The notes beneath the pieces are model-generated. The model made no database searches. It was not told the origin of the DNA and saw only the letters and a list, made by a program, of their open reading frames with translations. Position numbers and translations under genes: made by a program. Positions 12,975 through 25,839 of a stretch of 64,000 nt of DNA are shown in pieces (the stretch's first letter is position 1; each line of letters opens with the position of its first letter). Location of the stretch: NCBI GenBank assembly GCA_028564705.1, contig JAPXFQ010000934.1:62001-126000 (forward strand), given 5' to 3'. The stretch is from Apricaphanius iberus. Its lineage: Eukaryota; Chordata; Actinopteri; Cyprinodontiformes; Aphaniidae.

Positions 12975-13310
12975 AATGTGATGAATTTTGAGTATATATT
13001 TCTCATTTTGAGAATTCTTACCAAGTGAAAATTGTTTTATGTCATTGGCGGATTATTTCGTTTAATTTAAGAAGCTTTAGAATACAAAAACCGCCAAAAT
13101 ACTTGATTCTAGTCTAAAGCTTCTCAATTTAAGTGAAATAATCTGCCAATGACATATTGCCCTTTGTTAGAATTATCAAAAATAAGACTCAAATTAGGAT
13201 TAATCATTTAACACATTATTGATTTGTATCTAAGTCTCAAAACACGATCAAAAATACCTTTTAGCCAGAAACAACATTTTTTTGACTTGGTTAGACGGAC
13301 AGTTTTGTAG

Positions 13311-14090
13311 TGTGTAAAAGAACAATTAAGACTTAAAAGATTATCTGGATGTGCACAAAAAATAACATTTTCAAGAAAGTAAAAAACCCTTATTTATGAA
13401 CATTTCTTATTTTTTTAAATATTTAAATATATGTTTAAGAAAATGTTCACTTGTTCCATTGGCAGAATTAAAAATGGCGAAAAAAATCTGGTATTGATTT
13501 TATTTTTTACTTGTTACTAGAGTAGCCATTTTCCAGAATCTGTACCAATTATTTTCACCTCCTGAGCGTGCCGGTATATTTTACTAGTAAATGATGTTTT
13601 TATTCTCAGGCGGCGGTAATGTGGTCTATGTGGAGTCATTTTACAGTTTTTTTACAACCCGTTTGTCAGAACCTTGAACACTTTTTCAAAACTGTTAACG
13701 CATATCAGACCTGAACAGTTCATTCCATGCTCAAAATCACGCAGTGTAACTAAACACAGACACACACTTCCAAAATACAATAATACACCAAATCTACCAA
13801 AGCGCTGATACACGTCTTCCAGCAAAGCGTCATAAAAAAACACCAACAACTGGTTACATGTGCCAAATCTACTTTTTTCCTTTTTTTATTTTACAATAAA
13901 CAGATTATTGTAATGGTCATAAATGTAAATTAATGTTTGTGATGATGTTCTTCATTTTTCATTTGTTGGGCATGAATTTTGTTCCTTTTTTTGTACAACA
14001 CTCAGTGCAAAAAGTGAACGGCCCAATTTATGAATGAGGCTGAGTGACAGAACCGATACTGGTAACACAAGCTGTGTTCATACCCTGCAC
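13311..14090. other. AT-rich non-coding DNA with a MITE-like remnant
   Basis: ACTTGTTCCATTGGCAGA near 13449 resembles the inner arms of the neighbouring palindromic element, suggesting a second partial copy. No gene seen. Confidence 0.4.
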
Positions 14091-14091
14091 C

Positions 14092-14136
14092 CACACACAC
14101 ACGCACACACACAGGCACACACGCACACACACACAG
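14092..14136 (+). repeat. Imperfect (AC)n microsatellite
   Basis: About 45 bp of CA repeats interrupted by G (CACACGCACAC, ACAGGCACAC). Confidence 0.9.
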
Positions 14137-14420
14137 CTCACTTTCAGTTCTGTATCTGGTTTCCCATCAGCATCTGGGCTCTGACAATAAACGAGGTGGA
14201 GGTGTTAACTGTGTGTCAGAATGCTTCAACAAGTTTCTCCTGTCTCTCTCCCCGTTTAGGTTCAAACAGCTGACGGTTCTGAGCAGAGGTCCAAAGTAAT
14301 CCAACCCCACCCAAGAAAAAACCCTCCAGAGAGAATAAGATAGTGGTGTAAAGAAACGAAGCAAGTTGGGGCAGAAGAAACGGCTCTGAAGTAGGATTTA
14401 TGGTCTGTTTGAACTGCCAC

Positions 14421-14470
14421 CCCACCCCCGACCCCCAAGGTTTCCACTATAGGGTGGGGGTCGGGGGTTC
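14421..14470. repeat. C-rich/G-rich inverted repeat
   Basis: CCCCCGACCCCCA at about 14427-14439 faces TGGGGGTCGGGGG at about 14455-14467 across a short spacer. It can form a GC-only stem of roughly 13 bp; the G runs are also suited to alternative G-rich structures. Confidence 0.6.
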
Positions 14471-14513
14471 TTCCATTTGCTGTAACTTTCCGTTCCTCAC
14501 TGTCAACCACTCC

Positions 14514-14542
14514 CATCCATCCATCCATCCATCCATCCATCC

Positions 14543-14613
<71 letters not shown>

Positions 14614-15142
14614 CATCCATCCATCCATCCATCCATCCATCCATCCATCCATCCATCCATCCTTCCATCCATCCATCCATCCTTCCATCCATCCATCCAT
14701 CCATCCATCCATCCTTCCATCCATCCATCCATCCATCCATCCATCCATCCATCCATCCATCCATCCATCCTTCCATCCATCCATCATCCTTCCTTCAATC
14801 CATCCATCCATCCATCCATCCATCCTTCCATCCATCCATCCATCTATCCTTCCATCCATCCATCTATCTATCCATCATCCATCCTTCCATCCATCCGTCC
14901 ATCCATCCATCCATCCATCCATCCTTCCATCCATCCTTCCATCCATCCATCCATCCATCCATCCATCACATTCTCATCTATCTATCTATCTATCTATCTA
15001 TCGTATCTACCTATCTATCTATCTTATCTATCTTATCTATCTATCTATATCTATCTATCCATCCATCCATCCATCCTTCCATCCATCCATCCATCCATCC
15101 ATCCATCCATCCATCCTTCCATCCATCCATCCATCCATCCAT
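14514..15142 (+). repeat. Compound (ATCC)n/(ATCT)n microsatellite
   Basis: About 630 bp of tetranucleotide repeat with alternating zones: ATCC, then a pure ATCT block (14545-14611), a long ATCC zone with scattered CTTCC variants, a second ATCT zone (14976-15058) and ATCC again. The open frames across it on both strands (poly-HPSI or WMDG) come from the lack of stop codons and are not genes. Confidence 0.95.
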
Positions 15143-16320
15143 GCTTAAGGGTTTTAATCTGACAAACCCCCATAGGAATGGATATTATAAATTATTTATA
15201 AACATATATCTATATCTCCATATTTGCATTTCTCTTGATCCCCCTATGAATGGATTGGCTGTCGTCCTGCACGGCGCTGGCGGTCCTCTAACCGTCTGCG
15301 GGACAACTATCCACTCAGCAATCCTCACTGGAGGCCCGAACAGAACATCTCTGCAACCATGGAGGAGAAAGAAAGAAAGAAAGAATGAAAGACAGAAAGA
15401 AATTAGCTAAATGTAATTGTGAAAATAAAAGCATATAACAATTACATTATTTGTTTATTTTTATAATTTCCCAATATATTTATTTCCACATTGTTATTTA
15501 TCTCCCGTTATTTAGTTCTTTATTTAACGACAGATGTGGCAGGGATGGTCCTCCATATCATTCATCCAAACGAGCAGAAATAAAGAAGAAATGATGTTTC
15601 TGGATCTTCATCGCTTTCACTGTTATTTCATCTGGTTGTTTGTACATTTCAAATGTATTTTTACATCTATAATCTAGTTATTGAAATCATTGTTTTTATG
15701 TCATTGCTTATTGCTGTTCATTTATTACAGGACTTCCCACTACAGTTGTTCTTCTGGTTGTGAAAAAATCTTTTTCTTTTTGTTATTTAGTGCTGATTAC
15801 TACTACTGGTTCTGTAATGCATCTGGCTCTAAAAACAAAACCTGATTGATATTGACTATAAAATCATCATCATGATTTAACCCTGGAAAGAAGTCTTCAT
15901 CACCAACAAACCGGCCTTTCTTGGGGGTGTTGAGGCTCCTGAGGGGCCGCCTCCGTCAATGTTCGGGGTTATCAGTCAGAGACAGAACAGGGACTATTTG
16001 TTTCTGCAGGGAACAGATGGATGAATAGAAATAATGCAGATAATGAGGGTTAATTAATAACAAGTCAGCTGGTCAGGATCTTTGTAGAAAGCAGTAATGT
16101 GATTAAATCTGATTGAATTTAAACCAGCCAAAAGTTAATCTGAGGTTTTCACTCCTTCATTAGAAGACGACCCCCCCCCAATGATTCTGATTATATACTT
16201 TTCTGAACCCTTTAGATGTTGTGTGTCGCCTGTAAAACAAAGAGAAAAGTTATAAATAACGCTGAGATCTATGAGCAGTTTAAAACATCCTACTGGTTTA
16301 TGAATCACTAAATGGTTTAT
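15143..16320. other. Unassigned non-coding DNA
   Basis: A short GAAA-type run (15365-15400) is the only structure. No gene recognised. Confidence 0.4.
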
Positions 16321-16329
16321 TACCATTTT

Positions 16330-16845
16330 ATGTTGAAAACCCGTCGGTCCTCCATCTGTAGTTTACTAATCATCCCTAGAATCAGAACCAAACAAGGAGA
16401 AGCAGCTTTCAGTTTCTATCCTGCCCTTATCTGGAACAAACTACCTGATGACTGCAGAGCTGCTGAGTTATAAGGTTCTTTAAAATCAAAGATTATAACT
16501 CTACTGTTTAGAGCTGCTTTTGAGTACAATTCTAATTTTTTATATACATTTTCTTTTGATGCTTTTCCTAAAATGCTGCTTTTAATCATTTTCTCTACCA
16601 CCAAATCATGTAAAACACCTTGAATTTTTTTCTTTAATTCATTCTCATGTTTTATGCTTTATTGCTGTTTTTAATTTTCATATTTTTACACTTTTTTAAA
16701 CACTATTTATCTTACTACTCTATGATTTTATCTTTTTTTTGTTGTTTTTACTTTCTAGGCTTTAGTCATATGTTTGGTTTCTTTCCCACCGAATCATGTA
16801 AAGCACCTTGAATAACAGATAAAACTGCCTTGCCTTCAAAGACTG
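16330..16845 (+). mobile_element. L2/Rex-type LINE 3' fragment
   Basis: The plus strand encodes, with interruptions, IIPRIRTKQGEAAFSFYPAL then IWNKLPDD and TLLFRAAFEYN, the C-terminal tail of fish LINE ORF2. Two LINE 3'-end motifs follow: CAAATCATGTAAAACACCTTGAA and GAATCATGTAAAGCACCTTGAA. Stops break the frame. Confidence 0.65.
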
Positions 16846-17049
16846 TAGAAACAATAGACCTACCCTCGTTGACGTCACCCATAAAATAATGATAAATACT
16901 GCAGAAGCAACTGATGGGGGAGTTCAGAAACGTGAACTAACTTTACCTTAGCCCCAGGATGTGAAGAGCTTCCCCGAGCAAGCAGAGGGGGACAGCAGAC
17001 TACGGTGCATCTTACGTTAGCCACCTTTGGTTACCGTTAGCCAGCGTTA

Positions 17050-17105
17050 GGGTGACTGTGGCTCAGTGGTAGAGTAGAGTTGGCTTGTTCAGACCCGAGT
17101 CCCAT
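17050..17105 (+). mobile_element. tRNA-derived SINE head, possible
   Basis: GACTGTGGCTCAGTGGTAGAG resembles a pol III A box in a SINE head. A following B box is only weakly suggested (GTTCAGACCCGAGTCCC). Not an intact tRNA. Confidence 0.4.
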
Positions 17106-17109
17106 TTTG

Positions 17110-20100
17110 TATGTCACTCAGTAAATACTAAATCAAGTGCGTTCTATTAGATGGGGACATGTGCCCCTACGTGTTAGCCTGATAGCAGTTAGCTTCCAGC
17201 TGCATTCAGGCAGTAAACGGAGGCTGGTGGGAGTGAAGCAGACGGAGACAAAGCAGGTTATTCCCAACTCCTGTCCACTGTCTATCTGTCAGTCCATACA
17301 CCGATCGTCCTCTTACGTTTGTCGTAGCCACCGTTTTCTTCTTATAGTACTACCATATTGTTGCTGAGTCGCACTTCCACATCTTTTCTCTTCCAGTGGG
17401 GATGCACGAGTATGGGTTGGGGGCTCTGCTTGCAGAGAAATCTGATTCCTGGTCGCATTATCTGGGTAGCTTAGTCGGTTCGACTCCAGCCGCACTAAGG
17501 TGTAAACATGCATTTCAAAAGCCTTATTTCTGTCAGACTGAGGTATTAATTTGACTTTCTCTTGCTGCATGTAAACGTACCGACTGGTGATCTGAGTGTC
17601 TGCAGCAGAACATCTGATGGGTTTAGAGACGGGAACATTCTGGTTCAGACTGGTATGTTCTTTGATTTCATTGTGTTAATGAAGGCCAAATAGACTTTAG
17701 AACCTGCTGGAAGCTGCAAAACTGCTTCATTAGGACCAGTAATGATCCCAGTTCTACCAGTTAGCCCCACTGAGGCTCCGTCTTCTCCACTTGCATCGTG
17801 TTCTCCATCCACAGCCGCTTGGTGGTCATCAGGGTCATCTCTGATGGGACATCCTGATCTTTGTTCCTCAAGGTTCAGTGAAGGAAAGCTGCTGCTCTGC
17901 GCTGACGCCAGGGGACAGGCCCAGAACCACGTTTAGGACTGGATGGACATGGATCTCAGCAGGGAAGAATCCCTCCAGGACTGGCAGCTAATCCCACTTT
18001 GTAGCTCCTTACCATCCCACAGCTTTGTGTCTTTGTTGTCCAGGATCCTGGGAGAACCCCCGCAGCACTAATACTGACTATAATGAATGAGGAGCTTCTT
18101 TGGCTGCGGAGCCATTGTTAATGGGCCATTAGGTCATGTGTTAATCAGACGGGACCAGGAGGGGCAGGAGGTCTGCTAAAGGGTCATTTAACTGGTTTGA
18201 TAATTAAACTGAAGGTTTATAAGTTGAATCTTTTAAAGAGAAGTGAATATATTTGGATTAATTCCCCATCCGATCTAATCCAGAGTTGCTTTTTGGTTTG
18301 GAGCACTGACTGCATGTTCGCAACAAGGAGAAATAGATCAACTTTAGAACGAAAAAAAGCATAAAACAGACGGTGAGAAAAGCAGGTTAGAAGAGTGCTG
18401 AGTCTGGTTCTGGAGACCTGATTGTTTGTTGCAGTCTGGCCCGGTTCTGTGGATGATCCAAACCACACAGTGATGGATGGATGAAGACATGAAAACTCAT
18501 TTTTACCTTCCTACGTTCAGCTTCTGTCTTTGCATCGCTGCCCACAGCCTCCACTCTGCAGACTCAGACAACGTTGCTCTCAGCTGTTTCACACGGAGAT
18601 GAAACCCAGTCCAGATGGAGTTCTGAACAGAATGCAAAGATCTGATCCATTGATCCCTGATCAATTAGCTGTTCTGAAAGGAAACAGCCTGGTTTATGCT
18701 CCTACGATGGAACATCTCCAGGTTATTTTGCCCCTTTTAGCATTTCATCCTTTGTTTTATTCAAACTTGGGTAAAAGGACCCTAAAGCTAAAACAAAGTC
18801 ACTCAGGTCAGAAGCCACCAGAACCAAACTCAGATCAAAGTGCGTCAACACACAACAAGGGACCAGATAATGCGACTGCAAAACAAATCTTCTGCAACCC
18901 CGAGCACCACCACTACCAGAAGCAGAAATCCACAACTTCACAGTAGTAGAAGCAGAAGTATATGGCAGCTAATGGTTCGTTCACTGCGCCCCAAATGGGA
19001 ACGAATGTGGCGCTTTGTGGGCGTTGGCCACCTCAATCTCTGAAACTTTTCCTGCGTTTTAACCAGAAGTTGTTCGTCATTTTCGACCAGCAGCGTCAAA
19101 AAATCCAATCACCATTTATTTTTATCTGTCAACTTTTAATGCGATGGGGGGGTATTGGCTTTGTCCCATGTCCAGCAATCGTCTGACGAGTTAATAACTA
19201 TTCAATAGTATCTGTAAGGTAGTATTCAGTCAACACAACTGACCAGAGAACTACACATTAAAGTGAAATTAAACACTTAGGCTATTATTAGAATATCTGA
19301 TGCAGTTCCTGCACAGTATGGAATGAAAATGCTCACGTTAGTTTTTTTTTCTTTTTCATAATCTAATATCTGAATTGTTGTCGTGAAGTTATGGACGTGA
19401 GGTTTTGGATTTTTTTTAGATTACAACCATGGCTAACATAGCTTGTTAACCGCAGGCAGAATCTGCGCTTCGCTCCACTGGAAACTACAATTACGTTATT
19501 CACTTCAGACAAAATGTTAAACATGAGGAAACATTTCTCCCAGTGTAGCGACCAGAAGTCGAAGACTCTCAGAGCGAGCCGTTTCCTGACCCGCAGAGAA
19601 AGCCTGCAAGCAGCAGCAGGCGCCGCACACCCGTCTGTGCGCACATCGGGCTCTATGGCGCTGAAAACGGTCAGAGGGAGGTGTGAAAACTAATCTGTAA
19701 AAATAAACGGGAGCCTTCAGCTTTTTCTGTCACCGTTCTAAAGAAAGGGTGAAATACGGAGAATATTCCGTTAATGCGACACCCGGTTTTAAGCGGTAAA
19801 ATACAGCAAAACAGGAGTTCAGCTAGCTGATCTTTTGACCAACCAATCAGAGCCTTAAAAAGCTTCAGGCTTCAAACTAGTTTGCTTTGTGGGCGCCGTT
19901 CGAAGCCGACAAACAGCGCAGTTTAAACGCAGCGTAAGACAAACGTAGGGAGCAGTTTTGGACTGGCAAAGAGATGGTACATGGTGGTCGTTCATATTCC
20001 ACTTCATCCGTTTACTGCCTGTGTGCTGCTGGAGGCTACGTGGAGGATGGCTAACAGGAAGGAGCGTGTGTCGCCTTCTAGCACATCAAATTAACTCAAT

Positions 20101-21190
20101 CTTCTCTCTTAGACACGACTCTCACTCTGGCTAAGCCATTAGTCCGATTACCAAATAAAGTGCTATACAAGTACAGCCCATTCGCCATTGATTTTGGATT
20201 CAACCCTTTTTAAAGCCATTTTTCTCAGCCATTCACAAGCACACTCATCTGCAATACCAGATTAATAATAGAAGGCTGGTATAGGAGGAAATAGATCCAA
20301 CATGGTGGGCAGAAGTGTTAAAAGGGATGTAAATTAGTAAAGCCGCAAACTGATCGTGAGATATAAAGAAATAGGAGACTGGGGTTAATATCTGTTCTGT
20401 GTTCCTCACAGTAAGAAGGAGTTGTAGTTGAACTCAATGCTGTATGGGGAGTCGATGTGATGCTCTTATGCGAAATTTTTTTCAAGATTATCAGAGTAAT
20501 TATTAGTAAAGTCATCCAGGGAATATGCCATAATAATTGGGACTGCCAAGTTTGACGTTTCACCCACTCTAGTCAGACTGATGGACTTCTCTTATTATTG
20601 TTACGTCTGTAACTAAATATATCGGATAGAAAGCTCTGGAAGCTGAAACAGCCAGGCAGAAACGCCATGTTAGCGGGAGAGGGGCTTTTTGTATTTCTGC
20701 AATGAAGGTTTTAAAAATGGAGACTGAATTGTTGAATCTGTTGTCCAATGACGGACCTACAGCTGCAGGCGGTCCAGGAAAGGTGCGAAACTAAGCGCTT
20801 TTCTGATGGAAACAGCAGCAACAACCAGCGCCGTACCGCTGCGTGGTAACGAGACGTTAGTATCTGACCTGACAGTCTGTGTTCAGGTTCAACACACAGG
20901 GCAGCACATCGTCCTACATCACAAGCCAACGGCAAATAGAACCAGACAACTTTAACTACATCCTAGTTTATGTTACAAACCTGAAGGTCTACTCAGCTGG
21001 TCTTCCCCTCATTTTACTAATTGTTTCTCCATAAAAGCGTTGAAATTGGAACTCCCTGTTAACTTTCTCTCATCACAATGACTCACAGCTTCTTCACCTT
21101 TGCAGGGACTTCCCCTGAAACATAAACCGTCTGCTGGGTTCTCTCTGTGTGTGTGCATGATGGCGTTAGCATGCAGGTCTGGATGACTGA
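17110..21190. other. Unassigned non-coding DNA
   Basis: No gene recognised. The longest frame (18530-18946, 138 codons, plus) resembles no family and overlaps other short frames. AAATAAAGTGCTATACAAGTACAGCCCATTC near 20153 looks like a repeat 3' end. Confidence 0.4.
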
Positions 21191-21194
21191 GAGG

Positions 21195-21285
21195 CCAGGG
21201 GGTTACATGGCGATGCAGCTGGAGGGTTAAATCCCAGCCTGGGGTTCTTCTGCATGGGCAGTCCCAGAAACAGGACTGTTTGCTG
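21195..21285 (+). mobile_element. SINE-like fragment, possible
   Basis: GGTTAAATCCCAGCCTGGGGTTCTTCTGCATGGGCA resembles the B-box and body of tRNA-derived fish SINEs; the A box is not clear. Confidence 0.35.
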
Positions 21286-21289
21286 GTCT

Positions 21290-22655
21290 CCTACTAAACC
21301 TTTGGGTATGGCTTTGTCAGCATAGGGTCTCTGACCTCTCACTGGGTCCAGGCAATAAAGAGTGAGACGGGATAGAGATTGATCTGAAGTCTGGTTTACC
21401 CAGAAATATTAGCAACAATAGCTCTTCTACAAAGGAGCCAGCACAACGAGAACCTCCCACTCGATCATATCGCTCCAAAGGCCACATGAGAACAGAAACT
21501 CCCTGCTTCACTTCTGGGTTAGTAGACAGATTTCTGCTGAGACAAAGATCAGACGTTGGGTTCAGGCCAAGCAGACGAGGCTCCTGGTTGGAACTCCAGG
21601 ATTAAACGCCGAGGACGGGCGCTGCCTTCTGTTTTCTCTGCTTGTTGATCTTGTAGACCAACAAAGATAAGCGGAGACAGAGGTTTGAACCAAGGAATGC
21701 AACGTTTTTCAGGGAAACATCCTCCATCATTCACAGCCTGCATTTCAACATGATTGTTACCGTGAGTCCATGTTCGATAAGCAGAGAAATCATCTATGGA
21801 GCAGAAGGAGGCGTTTTGTTTTCTTGAGTCATTCATGGTTTACAGAATGAAGCTGCAGTCTGGATAAAAAGGGTGACGTTTTAAACAAGCTGAGCCCAGT
21901 TTCAGTCATCGATCAATCTTAAATTTCCTTTTGACATTAAGAAAGTCTACATGACTAAAAGTTGCACCTCTTCTCTCACATATCTGTGGCTCAATCTGAA
22001 CCCAACCATCAACTCAGCTCTTTCTATTCTTCTCCTCTACACCACTTCTTCATTCGAACCATCGAAGCATCAAGTCAGATGTCAGCGGGGATTTTTTTAT
22101 GACTCTCCGCACTTTGCATTTGTTTTTCCACTCAAGGTGACACAAAGACAGGGACCTCCCCTTAATCACCCTCGTTAGCATGAACTCGATAACCCCAAGC
22201 GCTGCGAAGAAATCAGCTCCATCAGCATGAGCCTGACCTCAAACACCTTCGTCTGGTAATTCTTTTTCTGGGCCACTTTTATCAAATAGCTCACGCTGCC
22301 ACAAAACAGACACCAAGGTTCCTTTTTTAACAGCAGTTCAGGTTATTGTTGATCTGATATCAGCAGGAAAAGGAAACGTGTTCAGGTGCAGCGACCTGGT
22401 GAGGAAAACATCATGTGCTGCTTTGAAAACTTACTGTAAGACAGCAGGAAGGCAACTTTATTTACCACATTCACAACATTTTACTGGATATTCTTCTTTT
22501 TGTGGATGATAAAAACATGACTTCATCTTAAACTGATCTCGGTTTGGAGAGAAAAAAGTAACTTTAAGATGAAAATCTACACAGAAGTACAGCAGGTTTA
22601 AAAGATTCATATGATTCTGCTCCCATACGTCCAGATGGATCATTACAGAACCACC
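21290..22655. other. Unassigned non-coding DNA
   Basis: No gene or repeat family recognised. Confidence 0.4.
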
Positions 22656-22659
22656 AAAA

Positions 22660-22878
22660 CCCATCCATCCATCCATCCATCATCCATCCATCCATCCTTC
22701 ATCCATCCATCCTTCATCCATCATCCATCATCCATCCATCCATCCATCCATCCATCCATCCATCCATCCTTCATCCATCCATCCATCCATCATCCATCCA
22801 TCCTTCATCCATTATCCATCCATCCATCATCCATCCATCCATCCATCATCCATCCATCATCCATCCATCCATCCATCA
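22660..22878 (+). repeat. (ATCC)n microsatellite
   Basis: About 220 bp of CATC-type repeat in which CATCC blocks are interrupted by CATCAT and CCTTCAT variants. The poly-HPSI frame across it is an artefact. Confidence 0.95.
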
Positions 22879-22879
22879 T

Positions 22880-24995
22880 GTTACTAACTTATTTCACTGT
22901 AGCCGTTTTCATAGAGATTTTCTGGAATATTCACAGATAATTCCATGCGATTTTTAAACAAAGTTGTCTTTTCAAATACTCCACTATTTTTAACGGAACA
23001 TTAACTTCCTGCTGCTTTCACACGGCAAGAAAGAAAAGTATCCGAATACGACCAAACCAGTGCATCAGGCGAGCTTATGTCGTTTCCCCAAAAGCAAATT
23101 CCTTCTTTCAATGAGGGCCGAGGAAACAGCAGAACTCCTCACAGCGTTGGTCTTTTTTGTGGAAACGCTTAAGAGACGAAGCTGAATGAAAGGAGTGTGA
23201 AGCGATGTTTACACTCACAGCTTTGCCTGTCTGCCCCCCTCCAGCCCGTCCAGATCTCTACCTGACGTTCTGAACCCAAACACCCACAAACATGACTAGG
23301 GGATGATAAACCGGTAAAAGTTAGCCGCACGAAATCCAGAAGCTTGCTTTCGGACTCAAAGGGTAAAAATACAAAGTCTGAAAAATGACCGTTTTTCATG
23401 GCCTACCCCTCTAGTCACCAGAACACTGCATCATCTGCATCTTCACACTCATCCAATCCGCCGCTTCTAGCACCTTCAAGCAGCCAGTTTACTGAGAACT
23501 TTCTGACTGGTTTTTGAATGTAAAAAGTTTCACTGACTTTTCATCTGAAGACAGTTTGAGTCACAAAGGTTGACTCTCAAAGGCCCTGAAGTGGCTCCAA
23601 GTCTGAACGCACAGAGACCAGAGAGAGACCCCCCCCCCTCCAGCTACTGCATCACAAAGACCTCATTGATCATAAATATCTTCCCTGCAGGGAGTCATCC
23701 ATCCCCCGCTGCAGCCAGCACCCCCCCCTCAGGGCTCCGTCACCTCTGCAGGGACGAGGCAGATCCAGATGTTGCCTCTCAATCTCATCCTTCTGAACAG
23801 CAGCTGTCAGGATTTTTCTTTATAACATCTGCAATAAAAATAACATGCAATAAGTTATTTCCTTAAATGTTTTATGGTTTATGATGGAATCTGCTTCTGA
23901 AACTCTGGATCCAGCGATCTGGCAATGGAAACTGAAGGATTCTCCATTCGAGGAAGCAGGAAATTCGATCATTTGCAAAACATCCTCAGAGATTTTCATT
24001 TGATCATTTCTGGCTCTTCATGATTTAATTAATCCCCATCAGGACCAACACAAGATGTTTTTTTATCTCGTGATGCTGAATGGTGAGCGGACTCAGCCGA
24101 ACTTTTGGCCACTCTGATCTCTTAAAGAACCGTTTACCAGAGCTTTGTCCCAGGAAAACCTTCAAATTACGAGACGATTCCTACTTCCTGTTGCCCTGGG
24201 GAGGAAATCGTGTGATGATGTCAGCAAAAAACAAAACAAAAAAAACCATCCCAGCTGAATCTCCAAATGGTTCTTATCTGCCGGTTCAGCCAGAACTTTT
24301 TCATGGTTCTGGTTTATTTCTGGGTCTCAACCTGAGACGTCGACCAATCAGAAGCAGAATAGTTCGACGCCTAGTTGGAAAAATGGAGGATTCCTCCTGC
24401 TTCTGTGTTCTGGAGGCTGAATCAGCGCTCTGCTGCCACAGTCAGGCGCCATGTTGGCTGAAGCTCTGAAATCAGAGAACGTTGCTCCAACTGAAGCGAT
24501 CAGAACTCCCTGCATGGCGTCTTTCTGAAATCCAGCAACGTCTGTTTCCGCGCTCCAAAGCCTCCGTAACTCTTCAAATCGCCGTCAGCTCCAGCTTAGC
24601 GCCATGCATGGAGAACGGTGTCCAGGTCCAATATGAGGCACAGATGTTCCAGTGAGAATCTGGTTTTTGGAGGATTCGGTCGCCTGAATTCTCTAAGTAA
24701 AGTTGAAAATGTGTTCAGTGGAGTGGAAACGAATGTTTTAATCGTTTAAAAAGAAAACGTAAGATCCAGAAAATGTTTCACTCTGTAGATAAAACTTAAA
24801 AGTTGATAAATACACTTTAAAAATGTAAAGTTGCAGGTTTGATTCCCTCCCTACACATGTTTGCGACCTTTCACCCAGAGGTGCTGACCAATCAGCGTCT
24901 GATCTGCTTGAGATGAGGATATCTGCAGGCAGGCGTGAGCAATCACTCACTACTAAGCATTTGAAAGTAACTCGGTTCAACACCGAGCACTAAGA
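22880..24995. other. Unassigned non-coding DNA
   Basis: No gene recognised. The longest frame (24080-24469, 129 codons) is unsupported by any motif. C-rich runs lie near 23630 and 23725. Confidence 0.4.
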
Positions 24996-25002
24996 TGCTT
25001 CC

Positions 25003-25835
25003 TTGGTGTGTGAAAGTTACCTGTGGAGGGGGACGCAGGATGGTTGTGTTGTTGTTAAACTAAGCTGTGAAACGGAGCGACTATGGAACCGTTTTGTTAG
25101 TCTGCCTGAGGAAAGGTTAACAAAGAACATTTTTAACTGGGATCAAATTAATTCTCATTCATGGATTAGAGATAATTCTGTTATTCTATAAAATTCAGAT
25201 ACGGATATAATGTTTCAAAATAAGCTAAAATGTAATATTAAATATGTCAGACAGTAGTTGGGTGTAATAAGGAACAATGGAAGAAGGATATTTGGAAACT
25301 TAGAAATGATGACTATAAAACAGAATCATATCTCTTGTGTAACTTAACGAGACGACAAAGATCTCTCTGAACCCGACTAAGAACTGGAATCCTGCCTCTG
25401 GCAGTGGAAGTGGGGCGATTTAAAGGAACATCTCAGTACTCCCGTGAATTTCATCACGCTAATGTGGTTGAAGATGATTTCCATTTTATCTTTCGTTGTT
25501 CCCTGTATTGTGATTTAAGAGAATCACTGTTTGAATTAATCCAGTTGAATAATCCTGATTTATTTTGAAAGCAGGAAGCTGACATCATGCATTGGATATT
25601 TGAAAATAAGGTATTTGCTCTAGCTAAATTTATAGCAAAAGGCCTGGCATAGACGTCAAAGTATCCTATACCCCATATGAGGAGTATATATTTGTGTTTG
25701 TTTGGTAATGCTGTCTTTAACTCTGTGTTATGTCACGGGGCTATGATTTGTTACATGTTGCAGTGTCTAATGAACCCTTGTGGGCTGGGCATCTATTATG
25801 GTGCATGACAGTTAAATAAATCAAATCAATCAATC
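25003..25835 (+). mobile_element. Non-LTR retrotransposon 3' fragment
   Basis: The plus strand near 25340-25560 encodes TRLRTGILPLAVEVGRFKG, then a DDFHFIFRCSLYCDLRESLF-like segment, a typical ORF2 C-terminal zinc-finger-like region of LINEs, different from the L2 family elsewhere in the window. The frame is broken. The 3' end near 25800-25835 reads GGTGCATGACAGTTAAATAAATCAAATCAATC. Confidence 0.6.
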
Positions 25836-25839
25836 ATCA

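Larger units (their letters stand above)
11180..13310. mobile_element. Palindromic fold-back MITE interrupted by an L2 LINE
   Basis: Without the LINE and one duplicate, the element is about 423 bp and symmetrical about position 13098. Outer arms: AAAACTGTCTAACTAAC at 11184 onward versus GTTAGACGGACAGTTTT at about 13290-13306. Next TATTTTTGGTCTGGTTTTGA versus TCAAAACACGATCAAAAATA. Inner arms: TGTCATTGGCGGATTATTTC near 13038 versus GAAATAATCTGCCAATGACA near 13135. Non-coding, and both ends are preserved. Confidence 0.65.

Noticed and set aside
14400..15410. 336-codon frame rich in HPSI and the opposite WMDG frame
   Set aside because: Translation of the ATCC/ATCT microsatellite; no protein-like sequence outside the repeat.
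17050..17105. Functional tRNA gene
   Set aside because: Only an A-box-like text is clear; a cloverleaf with acceptor stem cannot be formed, so at most a SINE remnant.
18530..18946. 138-codon plus-strand frame as a gene
   Set aside because: No motif, low-complexity end, overlapped by other frames, no promoter or splice context.
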